A DNA stretch of 64,000 bases from Homoserinimonas sp. OAct 916 (GTDB lineage Bacteria; Actinomycetota; Actinomycetes; Actinomycetales; Microbacteriaceae). This document shows, one piece after another, positions 39,266 through 47,423 of the stretch. The position numbers were made by a program, and so were the translations under genes. Position 1 is the first letter of the stretch; every line of letters begins with the position of its first letter. The notes below the pieces were generated by a model. It was not told the DNA's origin. It saw only the letters and a list, made by a program, of their open reading frames with translations, and ran no database searches. The stretch is taken from contig NZ_QJHB01000007.1 in the NCBI RefSeq assembly GCF_003260275.1, positions 183,718 through 247,717 of the forward strand, in the 5' to 3' direction.

Positions 39266-40951
39266 ATGGTCGCACAGTCAGTCGAGGCGGTCTGGGTATG
39301 GCGGTTCGGCATGAGCACGTTCAAGGCGACATACGGCCGCTTCGATCAGACCGCGGCTGGTGACTCATACACGAAGAACTTCTTGCAGGTCAGTGGCGAG
39401 TGCCGCGATCTGCTCTCCTCTGTCTTCCACATCGCTCAGGAAAAGGGAGCCAGACATGATCTGACTTATGTCTGGCCGGGCGGCGAGGTCCTGGGCCACG
39501 CGAATTGGTCAGTCGACCGGTACCATCTGAACTGGCCGATGGGAAGGGCTCCGCTCCCATGGAAGCTGACCCCGAACCCAGTGGAGACTGCCGTCGGCAC
39601 AATCCCCGGGAACCCGAACCGCGGCTCACAGTCAGACGCCGATACAGAGTGGGCAGATCTCGATGCCCGCGCCCTCGAGCCATACCTAGTCGCGGTGAAG
39701 CTCCGGGGGGAGCAGAACCGCCTTCACGTCCGCGCATATTTGGACAAGCCCCCAACCGACGTGGAATGGGCAGCGCTCGATTCCTTGCCCGGGGGAATCC
39801 CATCTGCCGCGCGCAGCACGAATGGGAATAGGGGCTGCGCGTCGCTCGAGGTCAAGGGCGGAGTCACTGCGGCACCCGAGGTTGCGAAGCTGGTCGAACA
39901 CCTCGAAGAAAACCCGAACGTTCTCCTTGTCGGACCACCAGGAACAGGCAAGACCGTTCTCCTCGATAAGCTCGTTGACTTCGTTGAGCACAGTGCGGGC
40001 GGCCTCCTGTTCGACCCAGATGAGCCGCACGGGGCATTCAGCGAAGCGGCGGGAGCTCTACCGGGGGAGACACGCACCGTCGTCCTTCACCCGGCGTACA
40101 GCTACGAGAACCTGGTCGTCGGCCTGTTGCCGGAGGAGGCCCCCCGGGGTGGCGTCGTGGTGAAAGCAGCACCGGGACCGCTCGTGAAGCTTGCCCAGTA
40201 CGCCTCGACGCCAGGCCGGAGGGCGCTGCTCGTCCTCGACGAGTTCAATCGTGGCAACGCGGCCGCAGTACTTGGTGACACGATCGCCCTACTCGACAAG
40301 GACAAGAGAGGCACCGCGGTCGTCGATCTCCCGTACAGCAACGGGACTACTGTGCCGGCACGATTCACCCTGCCGAAGAACCTCTGGGTCGTCGCCGCCA
40401 TGAATTCGTCAGACCGCTCCGTCGCACCGCTTGATGCGGCTCTCCGGCGTCGGTTCTCGATCATCGAGATGCCACCGAACTACGCGGTGCTGAGCCAACA
40501 CCTCGACGCCGAAGAGGAACCCGACTTCGATGCGGATTTCATCGAGTGGACGCCTGCCACCGTAGCCGCCCTGGCGGTGGACCTGCTGCAGGCTGTCAAT
40601 GCCCGCATCGATGCAGTGCTCGGTGCGGACTTTCGGCTCGGGCAGTCAAATTTCTGGGGTATCCGCGGTGACTCGGTCGAGGACGCGGCCGCTAGCCTGG
40701 TCTCCGCTTTCGACTACCGCATCGTGTCGACGTTGAAGCTCGCAATGCAGGACGACGATGGAGCCTTGGCCGCTGTGCTGCGTGCCGGCACGGCGGAGAG
40801 TCCGAAGGGCGGGGCAACGGCCGTCGCGTACTGGCAGAAGGGTGACACCGAGCTCGGCACCTATGCCTCGGCGCGACTGCACGTGAGGGAGCTGTCGAAG
40901 ATCCCACAGCGGGACGCTATGACAGAGCTACGGCGACAAGCGGGACGCTGA
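39266..40951 (+). CDS. mcrB: McrB-like AAA+ GTPase restriction subunit
   Basis: A 561-residue motor subunit. The AAA+ domain shows Walker A VGPPGTGKTVLLDKL near residue 222, Walker B LLVLDEFNRGNAAAVLGD, and the McrB-type sensor stretch MNSSDRSVAPLDAALRRRFSI. The N-terminal 190 residues do not look like the 5-methylcytosine-binding domain of E. coli McrB and probably hold another DNA-recognition domain. It starts 2 bases after the methyltransferase stop with GGGAGG upstream, and its TGA overlaps the mcrC ATG by one base. It would couple GTP hydrolysis to DNA translocation for the McrC nuclease. Confidence 0.88.
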   Translation: MVAQSVEAVWVWRFGMSTFKATYGRFDQTAAGDSYTKNFLQVSGECRDLLSSVFHIAQEKGARHDLTYVWPGGEVLGHANWSVDRYHLNWPMGRAPLPWKLTPNPVETAVGTIPGNPNRGSQSDADTEWADLDARALEPYLVAVKLRGEQNRLHVRAYLDKPPTDVEWAALDSLPGGIPSAARSTNGNRGCASLEVKGGVTAAPEVAKLVEHLEENPNVLLVGPPGTGKTVLLDKLVDFVEHSAGGLLFDPDEPHGAFSEAAGALPGETRTVVLHPAYSYENLVVGLLPEEAPRGGVVVKAAPGPLVKLAQYASTPGRRALLVLDEFNRGNAAAVLGDTIALLDKDKRGTAVVDLPYSNGTTVPARFTLPKNLWVVAAMNSSDRSVAPLDAALRRRFSIIEMPPNYAVLSQHLDAEEEPDFDADFIEWTPATVAALAVDLLQAVNARIDAVLGADFRLGQSNFWGIRGDSVEDAAASLVSAFDYRIVSTLKLAMQDDDGALAAVLRAGTAESPKGGATAVAYWQKGDTELGTYASARLHVRELSKIPQRDAMTELRRQAGR

Positions 40952-42219
40952 TGTCTGAACGTCTCCATATGCGGGAGTATGAGCAGGTCTCCGTCACCGC
41001 TTGGCGGATGCAAGACCTGCGCGATGGAGCTGCGCAGCTGCATCGTCAACTGCGGCCCACAATCCGTCAATTCCGTGGGGACGGCCAGGGTGCCTCACTT
41101 GGGAACGTCGTCGGCTCGTTCTCGCTGCCGAGCGGGGATGTTGTCGAGGTCGCGCCGAAGGTACGAGCAGAGGACTGGACAACCGCAGTTATCCATCTCC
41201 TGTCGGAGGATACGCGCCTCGCCGTGACTGGTTCGCAACATTCGCGACCCTCGGACCGCAAGAACGACCTGACGGCGGCTCTCGCGCTGGAGTATGCGCG
41301 GCGCCTTGAGCGGGCCCTGCGCAAGGACGGGCCGATGATGGTCTACGAGCGCAGGCATGAGGTCAGTCGCAGGTGGCGCGGGCGGCTTGATGTCACGACG
41401 TGGGCGCGTAAGAGTGTGGTCGATCCCACACTATTCCCGATGGGACACGACGAGCTCTCGGTTGTGAACGGCTTCACTCGTGGACTATCCGTCGTTGCCG
41501 GGCTACTCGGGAGGTCTGCGGCGGGAGGCGAGGTTGCCTCACGGCTACGCCGCCTCCAGAACGCGGTCATCCCCGGATCACCGGTACCGGCTTTCGTCAA
41601 CCCCGCGGTGGCTCGTCTTCGCTTCCCCGCACAGTGGGCGTCGTATGAGCCGGCTTGGGACATCGCAGCCGCCATCCTCCGCAGCCAGTCCGTGGTTGGT
41701 GACCCCGGGCGTGCGACTGGGCTCGAGGTTGCTGTCGAGCCGTGGCGGCTACTTGAGACGCTCTTGGGACGCGGCCTCGCCGCCCTTGCAGCGACCAACG
41801 AATATATCCGCGTCGAACCAAAGGCCACGTACCCGCTGCTGGTCGACAGCATCGACATTTCGGCTGCCCGCGCCGATAACTTCCCGCGCCGGGTCGAGCC
41901 CGATGGTCTCCTGAAGCATGCGGACGGTCGGGTGCTGGCGACGTTCGAAGCCAAGTACTCGAACCAACCGAAAAGCGAACATGTATACCAGTCATTGGCA
42001 ACGGCAGCTGCGCTTAGCGCGCCGATAGCAGTCTTGTTGTACCCGTGGAACGAGGCACCTCGGCGGTTCGACGTCACTGGGTTTCATGAGTGTCCGACGA
42101 TCCTCGTATCCATAGGGGTCGACCTCTTCGGTTACCGTCGTGGCGAGAGCGACCGTGAACTCGCGGTGACGCTGCGCGACCTGATGGGTGCGCATTCCCA
42201 CGCCTTGGCCTCGCGGTAG
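40951..42219 (+). CDS. mcrC: McrC-like PD-(D/E)xK nuclease subunit
   Basis: A 422-residue partner of McrB. The N-terminal half matches the McrC structural domain (GSFSLPSGDVVEVAPKV, then YERRHEVSRRWRGRLD). The C-terminal nuclease core is RRVEPDGLLKHADGRVLATFEAKYS near residues 330-355, with the D and the ExK of the PD-(D/E)xK fold in place. It is coupled to mcrB by a TGATG junction. With McrB it forms the cleavage complex of this restriction system. Confidence 0.88.
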   Translation: MSERLHMREYEQVSVTAWRMQDLRDGAAQLHRQLRPTIRQFRGDGQGASLGNVVGSFSLPSGDVVEVAPKVRAEDWTTAVIHLLSEDTRLAVTGSQHSRPSDRKNDLTAALALEYARRLERALRKDGPMMVYERRHEVSRRWRGRLDVTTWARKSVVDPTLFPMGHDELSVVNGFTRGLSVVAGLLGRSAAGGEVASRLRRLQNAVIPGSPVPAFVNPAVARLRFPAQWASYEPAWDIAAAILRSQSVVGDPGRATGLEVAVEPWRLLETLLGRGLAALAATNEYIRVEPKATYPLLVDSIDISAARADNFPRRVEPDGLLKHADGRVLATFEAKYSNQPKSEHVYQSLATAAALSAPIAVLLYPWNEAPRRFDVTGFHECPTILVSIGVDLFGYRRGESDRELAVTLRDLMGAHSHALASR

Positions 42220-42370
42220 ACCCGGCGGGACGGTGGAGTGGTTGATGTGTCGGGCACGGTTGACGCAACTCTCAAATCGGGCGAGTGTTGCAACGATCGC
42301 TAGAACCCAAGCCGCCCATGGGCAGTTCGTAATGGACATTGACAGCCGATCTCAGCGCCGCAACTTCGGA

Positions 42371-43252
42371 CTAGCTAACCTTCCTGAGCTGCAAGTGTTG
42401 TCGGTATTCCACGGTGCCTAGGGTGGGCACATAGGACAGGTACCGGCTCAGGTTTTCGAACTTGGCGATGCCGGCGGCGGCCATGAGCGCTTTCATCGGT
42501 GTGCCCGCTCGAAGGTGGGTGACTAGCCACGTGGCCCGTAGCCGGTCACTTCTGGGCTTGAGATCCCCTGTCGTTGTTTCGACGAAGCCACTCAACAGAT
42601 TCTTGGACTGCTTCCGAACCGGCCGGCCGAACACCGAATCATCGTCGCTGACGTCTTTCAGGCCAGCCTGGAGCCAGGATTCCCAGCTTGCTAACAAGGG
42701 GACCTCACGGCTGCCTACCCTGATCACAATTCCTTGGTCATCGATAAGGATGTGGCTCCGGTTCAGGGCTGCGATCTCGGTGGAACGCAACCCAGCGCCC
42801 GCGCAAAGGCTCAACATCAGAGCCCCTTTGCGCCGTTTCAACTCGGTGCCTTGACCGAGCGCCCAGGACTGAAGCGATTCGACCTCATCGGTTGAATACG
42901 GGGGTACCCCGGCGCGATCATTCAATGGGCGCATGGCGGCCGGCTGTTCGTCCGGCAGGAGGGCTTCCGCCATGCGCAGGAGCATAGTGCGGTAGTTGCG
43001 CAGCGCACTCGGGCGAAGTTTCCGCGGGTTGGTGCGAACGAAGTGCTCAATCACTTCTCGGGAGAACAGGACCTCTTGATCAAGAGGTAGGGCGGCGTCT
43101 CGCCATGCCCACAACGCGAATGCAGATACCGGGGTCAAGAGCAACCGTTCGGAATAGGCGGTATGTGGTGCGGCCACGGAGACGGCCTCGTGAACGAAGG
43201 CTCTTATCTGCTCCCAATGTGTCGCCTTCATCTGTGGCTGATATTTCTGCAT
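42371..43252 (-). CDS. Second tyrosine-recombinase-like protein
   Basis: A 293-residue paralogue of the 34723-35685 product. Shared features are MKATHW near the start, ALWAWRDA, WALGQGT, AGAGLRSTEI (box I with the expected Arg this time), RLRATWLVTHLRAGTPMKAL and a late tyrosine (LSRYLS). The box II histidines are again missing. Similarity to the paralogue continues about 20 codons upstream of ATG 43252 with no start codon, until an in-frame TAG at 43330-43328, so the gene may be 5'-altered. No transposase follows it. Confidence 0.6.
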   Translation of the reverse strand: MQKYQPQMKATHWEQIRAFVHEAVSVAAPHTAYSERLLLTPVSAFALWAWRDAALPLDQEVLFSREVIEHFVRTNPRKLRPSALRNYRTMLLRMAEALLPDEQPAAMRPLNDRAGVPPYSTDEVESLQSWALGQGTELKRRKGALMLSLCAGAGLRSTEIAALNRSHILIDDQGIVIRVGSREVPLLASWESWLQAGLKDVSDDDSVFGRPVRKQSKNLLSGFVETTTGDLKPRSDRLRATWLVTHLRAGTPMKALMAAAGIAKFENLSRYLSYVPTLGTVEYRQHLQLRKVS

Positions 43253-43492
43253 GATTCGGATCCCCTTATGTCTGTAGTAATCGCCACCAGTGTTGCAGGG
43301 GCCTACGACATAGACCAGAGCTAACGCCTACTCCGCGCCACTCACCGCCGTACCAGTGGACGGGAATATCGACATTCGCCTCAGGCGATCAGGGCGTAAA
43401 CAGACCAGATCTGCCTTTCTTTCGCATTCGGGGTGTGGGGTGCTGAAACCCGCCGCAGGGTATCGAGTGTCCCCGACAGAAAGGAGGGCCCG

Positions 43493-44206
43493 ATGGCCCC
43501 CAACTCAAATTCCACTGCAGGTTTCGAAGTGTTCCTCTCGATAGAAGCTCTGGCCGAGGCGGTGAAAGTTCATGGAGAAACGATGGTGGCTTTGGCGACT
43601 TTGTACGCCACCAGGCCATTGCGCTCCATTCTTCGGCAAGACTTAATGGATGCCACAGAGCATCTCGATTTCTTGACTTTTCCGGTCTTAGACCTGGGTG
43701 AGAATAGCCTTTCAGGTGTCACGTCACGATTCTTGGGGAGCGCGACTGTCGGCATTCCGCTGGTCTACGGGAACGACGACGCCGGGCGCCACCTCGACGG
43801 GGTTGCTCAACTGCTCCATCTGGCCCAATCATGGGCACGCTCTCTTAGCCGCGACGTCGTAGCCGTTGCCGGGTGGCGAATCATGGAAGACGAGGACATG
43901 CGTGAAGACAGAATCAGAGTCTTCGAGACACTCTTCTTGTATGTCGACAATGCGCTAGCAGTCGCCGCCTCTTTGGGTGAGGTGACCCTTGGGCAGCGGG
44001 GGAGCTTGGAGAGCACCCCTGAACACAACGGTAGAAGTGTGGAAGCAGTCATCATGACGGCGTGCATCACTGGTATTTTCCGCATGATGGCTGACCAGGG
44101 CGAGGAAGCGTTGCGGGCCGCGTTGCAGACAGCGATTGTGGCGCTGCTTGAGAGTTGGGGGTACAAGCCGGCCAGGCGAAATCCCGTCAGTCTCAAACTC
44201 GTCTGA
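43493..44206 (+). CDS. Hypothetical protein
   Basis: A 237-residue protein of unknown function. It appears mostly alpha-helical, without signal peptide or membrane segment. Segments such as HLDGVAQLLHLAQSWARSLSRD and EEALRAALQTAIVALLESWGY suggest a helical bundle. ATG 43493 is chosen because AGGAGGG lies just before it. It has its own terminator hairpin downstream and lies between the recombinase-like gene and a DNA methyltransferase. Confidence 0.55.
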   Translation: MAPNSNSTAGFEVFLSIEALAEAVKVHGETMVALATLYATRPLRSILRQDLMDATEHLDFLTFPVLDLGENSLSGVTSRFLGSATVGIPLVYGNDDAGRHLDGVAQLLHLAQSWARSLSRDVVAVAGWRIMEDEDMREDRIRVFETLFLYVDNALAVAASLGEVTLGQRGSLESTPEHNGRSVEAVIMTACITGIFRMMADQGEEALRAALQTAIVALLESWGYKPARRNPVSLKLV

Positions 44207-44213
44207 TGCGGGT

Positions 44214-44255
44214 CGCTCGACCCGGCCAACTGGCGACCGGGTCGAGCGGCCTTTT
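44214..44255. terminator. Hairpin terminator
   Basis: A 12-bp perfect stem, CGCTCGACCCGG (44214-44225) with CCGGGTCGAGCG (44237-44248), around an 11-base loop and followed by GCCTTTTG. Confidence 0.85.
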
Positions 44256-44343
44256 GTCAGTAGCCGACACTGCGACTGGCAGCGATGCGTCACGGTGGCC
44301 ACGTAGCCCAGTTGGCGTTTAGGCACAAAGGTAGGCTGAGCTG

Positions 44344-45387
44344 ATGTCCCACGCTGCGACGACCACCGTGATTCACGGTGAGGCATTGGATGTAATCCGT
44401 GGGTACCCTGACGATTCATTCGACGCCGTGATTACTGATCCGCCCTATGGTGCGCGGCTGACGCGCAACGAGACGTACCGTGGGCAACCGCACTGGGACC
44501 ACCAAGGGGTCAACTTTCAAGCTGAGTTTTGGGCAGAGGTTCGCAGAGTGACCAAACCAGGCGGCAACCTCGTAGCTTTTGGGCATCCGAGGACGCAGCA
44601 CCGTCAGGCAGTTGCGGTCGAAGACGGCGGTTGGCGACTGGTCGATCAGATTGCTTGGGTACACGGGCAAGGAACGGTACCGCGTCTCCGATGGATGGAT
44701 ACGGAGCTTGTTCGCGTCGGGGTAGATCCCGCTGCGGCCGCTGAACATGCCGGGTGGAGCCACAGCGTCCGGCCCGCTCTTGAACTGATTCTCCTCGCCC
44801 GAAACTTAGGAGGCACGGAGACTCTGGTGGACGCTATCGCTTCTCGTGGCGGTAGCGGGGGTTTCAATCTGGATGCCGTACGCATTCCGGCCGGTAGGGA
44901 GAACCGTTCCAGGGTGCCAGGCCGAGTAGGTGCAACCGCGATGCTCGCAATCGACCGGCCTGAGGGAGCCGCCTCCGTACCGCACCCGGAGGGCCGCCTG
45001 CCAGGCAATGTTGTTCTCGAGCACGCCGAGTATTGCACAGATGATGGGTGCTCCGCGATGTGCATCGTTCTGGCGGTAGACGAGCAAGGGTGTGCGACCC
45101 GAGGTCGGGGTGAGGCTGCGTCGCGCTTCTATCCGATTCTGCATCACCCAAAGGCCGCGAGAGCGGAGCGTCCGATTGTTGACGGGGTCAGCCACCCAAC
45201 GGTGAAACCACGAGGAGTCATGGACTGGCTGGTCGCCCTCGCCTGCCGACCCGGTGACACCGTGCCCGATATGTTCGCCGGCACCGGGACCACCCTTGAG
45301 GCGTGCAGGGCAGCAGGAGTGCATTCGGTCGGCATCGAGCGCGAAGCAAACTATATCCCGCTGATCCATGAACGGCTGAAGAGCTAA
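44344..45387 (+). CDS. DNA methyltransferase (DPPY type)
   Basis: A 347-residue beta-class DNA methyltransferase. The catalytic motif is VITDPPYGARL near residue 38 and the C-terminal SAM motif is VPDMFAGTGTTLEACRAAG near residue 315. A proline-lysine segment, HPTVKPRGVMDWL, precedes it, as in phage and prophage methyltransferases. No nuclease gene lies beside it, so it may be an orphan or protect an element against restriction. A cysteine cluster in the middle (YCTDDGCSAMC) could bind zinc. Confidence 0.85.
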   Translation: MSHAATTTVIHGEALDVIRGYPDDSFDAVITDPPYGARLTRNETYRGQPHWDHQGVNFQAEFWAEVRRVTKPGGNLVAFGHPRTQHRQAVAVEDGGWRLVDQIAWVHGQGTVPRLRWMDTELVRVGVDPAAAAEHAGWSHSVRPALELILLARNLGGTETLVDAIASRGGSGGFNLDAVRIPAGRENRSRVPGRVGATAMLAIDRPEGAASVPHPEGRLPGNVVLEHAEYCTDDGCSAMCIVLAVDEQGCATRGRGEAASRFYPILHHPKAARAERPIVDGVSHPTVKPRGVMDWLVALACRPGDTVPDMFAGTGTTLEACRAAGVHSVGIEREANYIPLIHERLKS

Positions 45388-45531
45388 CCCAACCCCACCA
45401 TAATTTCCTGCTCACAATGCACTGTAACTGTTCCGAGGCATCCGCGCCGTCCACATCAAAGCCAGTCGCTCCGCGCTCGGCATCAGCGACAAACTCCAAT
45501 CTGGTCGTTAGCTTGATCGCCGGCGCCCCCG

Positions 45532-45559
45532 CGCCGGAGAACCGATCGGTTCTCCGGCG
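45532..45559. terminator. 28-bp perfect palindrome between convergent genes
   Basis: A perfect palindrome with arms cgccggagaaccga and tcggttctccggcg and no central spacer. It sits between the methyltransferase stop (45387) and the stop of the convergent gene (45572). It could act as a two-way terminator, though it lacks a T-run, or as a protein-binding site. Confidence 0.6.
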
Positions 45560-45571
45560 TTCTCTCGCGTG

Positions 45572-46096
45572 TCAGTTGTTGGGTGACCAACGACCCGTTT
45601 GAATCAACCAATTGTTGTAGGAGACCAAATGGATCTCTTGCGCTTTCCGCTGGTCGAACGACTGGTGCCAGAGTTGCACCCTCGCTTGGACGTACTCGAG
45701 ATACTCCACCGCGTTCGTGGTCCACCGGTAGTGGTAACTGAGGTCACCGTCCGCAGCTGACGGCTCCAAGTCAATCCACACGATCGTACCGGCTCCATTG
45801 CCAATCGCATCGAAGAGGGACTGGCGCAAGTGTCTCCAACCCTTCGGGATTCGCTGTTCGACCCGTCTGACAGATGCATAGGCGTGCGCCATAATTTGAC
45901 TCCACGCTTCATTGTCACTCTCCGAATCGAGGCGAACGAGCAATTCCCGAAGTTCGGGAAGCCAGGAGAGGATGTCGTCCGCAGCGTCTCGACGAAGTGA
46001 ACGCTGGTCACTTCTCCGTCGACGGAGGCTATCCGCCCAGGCAGCAATGACGCCGCCCATCGCGCTCCCGCCAAGCCTGGTCACCGTGTCTGTCAT
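45572..46096 (-). CDS. Hypothetical protein
   Basis: A 174-residue protein without a recognisable domain. The N-terminal part is arginine-rich (DSLRRRRSDQRSLRRDA), the middle is helical and the end is rich in Trp, Tyr and Asn (QEIHLVSYNNWLIQTGRW). AGAGGA lies 5 bases before the ATG at 46096, supporting expression. It is probably transcribed alone. Confidence 0.55.
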   Translation of the reverse strand: MTDTVTRLGGSAMGGVIAAWADSLRRRRSDQRSLRRDAADDILSWLPELRELLVRLDSESDNEAWSQIMAHAYASVRRVEQRIPKGWRHLRQSLFDAIGNGAGTIVWIDLEPSAADGDLSYHYRWTTNAVEYLEYVQARVQLWHQSFDQRKAQEIHLVSYNNWLIQTGRWSPNN

Positions 46097-46476
46097 AACC
46101 GTCCTCTGGTTGCCGAATAGTGTGTGTACATCGAAGCAGAAGCCACCGACATTTTCACGCGGCTCGACCGCATTGGAAATGCGCTTCGGAAGAGTGACGG
46201 GTTCGGTGTCAGGGCATGAGGGGAGGCACTATCCCGGGGAAGAAACGTCATTACCTCTGTCTAGCAGCGGTGGACGAGTGACGCGGAGTTCAGGCCGTGG
46301 AAGTTTAGTGAACAGGTTTCGCGGACCGGCTACTCGCCTGCGGTGCCAGATGGTTGAGGAGGAGATCGTGGTGACCGGTCGATGTCGCTGGAATCGGTCG
46401 AGTTGTCCCGGCGTGCTATCACGCTCGAATGACGGGCCGCGTAATCATTGTCTTTCCCCTGGCCAAGCGAGGGGGA
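46097..46476. other. Gap without a recognisable gene
   Basis: About 380 bases between two reverse-strand genes. No open frame in it has a domain or a good start. The promoter of the gene ending at 45572 must lie here but was not located. Confidence 0.5.
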
Positions 46477-47025
46477 TTACCAGACGACGCCCCATTCATT
46501 CTGGGCCACCTGCAGGACCAGGCCATCGTCGTCGATGACGTCGACTGGCCGTCCGTAATCCGGCAGGTACCCGTTACCGCAGCACAACCAGCTGGCGATT
46601 TCGGGTGCGGTCCAGCCGAAGGTCCTGCCGAGTTCAATCAGCGGAGCAATGACGGATTTCACGTGCCCATTCACCAGGTTGAACTGAAACCTTGGGTACA
46701 CAAACTCGTCCAGGCGAGCAAAGCTGAGTATCTTCCCCTGCTTGCGCAAGTTTGCCGCGAACTCTCCTGGGTCTCCCTCCACCCGCAGCAGTTCGGCCAG
46801 GCCGGCCGCGTCGAGCATTCCGAACTCGTGCTCGATTTCGCGGAAGTTGTTTTCCGTCGCCTGCAGCGAGGAGGCCATCTCCGGAGACACTACCCCGGGG
46901 AGCGCGATCATTGCGTCTCGAAGCATCGCGGCGTTGGGTTCTCTGACTTCGAGAGGTGAGTCGGTCGCCTCGCCTGACTGCGAGTCGACGGTCTCTTCGG
47001 TGTGGCTGTCGTGGTTGCCGTTCAT
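46477..47025 (-). CDS. MbcA/ParS/Xre-type (DUF2384-like) protein
   Basis: A 182-residue protein with an acidic N-terminal third. It then shows a winged-helix-like part (MLDAAGLAELLRVEGDPGEFAANLRKQGKILSF) followed by YPRFQFN, LIELGRTFGWTAPEIASWLCCGNGYLPD and RPVDVIDD, the pattern of the MbcA/ParS toxin-binding C-terminal domain. Such proteins are usually antitoxins of RES-domain toxins, but no RES gene is next to it. It overlaps the 133-residue gene by 4 bases in an operon with the metallophosphoesterase-like protein. Confidence 0.6.
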   Translation of the reverse strand: MNGNHDSHTEETVDSQSGEATDSPLEVREPNAAMLRDAMIALPGVVSPEMASSLQATENNFREIEHEFGMLDAAGLAELLRVEGDPGEFAANLRKQGKILSFARLDEFVYPRFQFNLVNGHVKSVIAPLIELGRTFGWTAPEIASWLCCGNGYLPDYGRPVDVIDDDGLVLQVAQNEWGVVW

Positions 47026-47423
47026 GAGGTGTCTCCGGTCGTGTTCGTCGTCATTCGGGCGAGTAGTTCGTCGGTGAGTCGCTGAATCTTGGCGACCACT
47101 GTGGTCTCGTAGTGCGCGCCGGGTAGGACGGTGGACTCGGCATCGTCACCGGGGAGCCGGTGGCGCAGTTGGAGGACTTCGACTTTCCATCGTTGTCCCA
47201 CGGTGGGGGCTGCGGTGGGGCGGACGGTCATCGGTTGGCCGTTCGCATGGGGGCCGTTGCCGGGGGTGGCGTAGCGGGTCACGGTAACGATGGGCGCCCC
47301 GTTCTCGGGGTTTCGAACGATGGCGACGAGGACCAGGGTTCTTGCCGTTGTGGGCAGGAGCCAGATGCCGCATTTGTGGGGGCGAATAGCCTGAACCGTC
47401 TCGGAGTGGACAGCACGATTCAT
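47022..47423 (-). CDS. Hypothetical protein of the 46477-48538 operon
   Basis: A 133-residue protein with no recognised domain. It seems beta-rich in its first half (GIWLLPTTARTLVLVAIVRN, then IVTVTRYATPGN) and helical at the end. It overlaps both neighbours by 4 bases (ATGA-type junctions), so the three genes are translated as a unit. Confidence 0.6.
   Translation of the reverse strand: MNRAVHSETVQAIRPHKCGIWLLPTTARTLVLVAIVRNPENGAPIVTVTRYATPGNGPHANGQPMTVRPTAAPTVGQRWKVEVLQLRHRLPGDDAESTVLPGAHYETTVVAKIQRLTDELLARMTTNTTGDTS

Noticed and set aside
46664..46679. ATTTCACGTG resembling parS
   Set aside because: The second half of the palindrome is missing.
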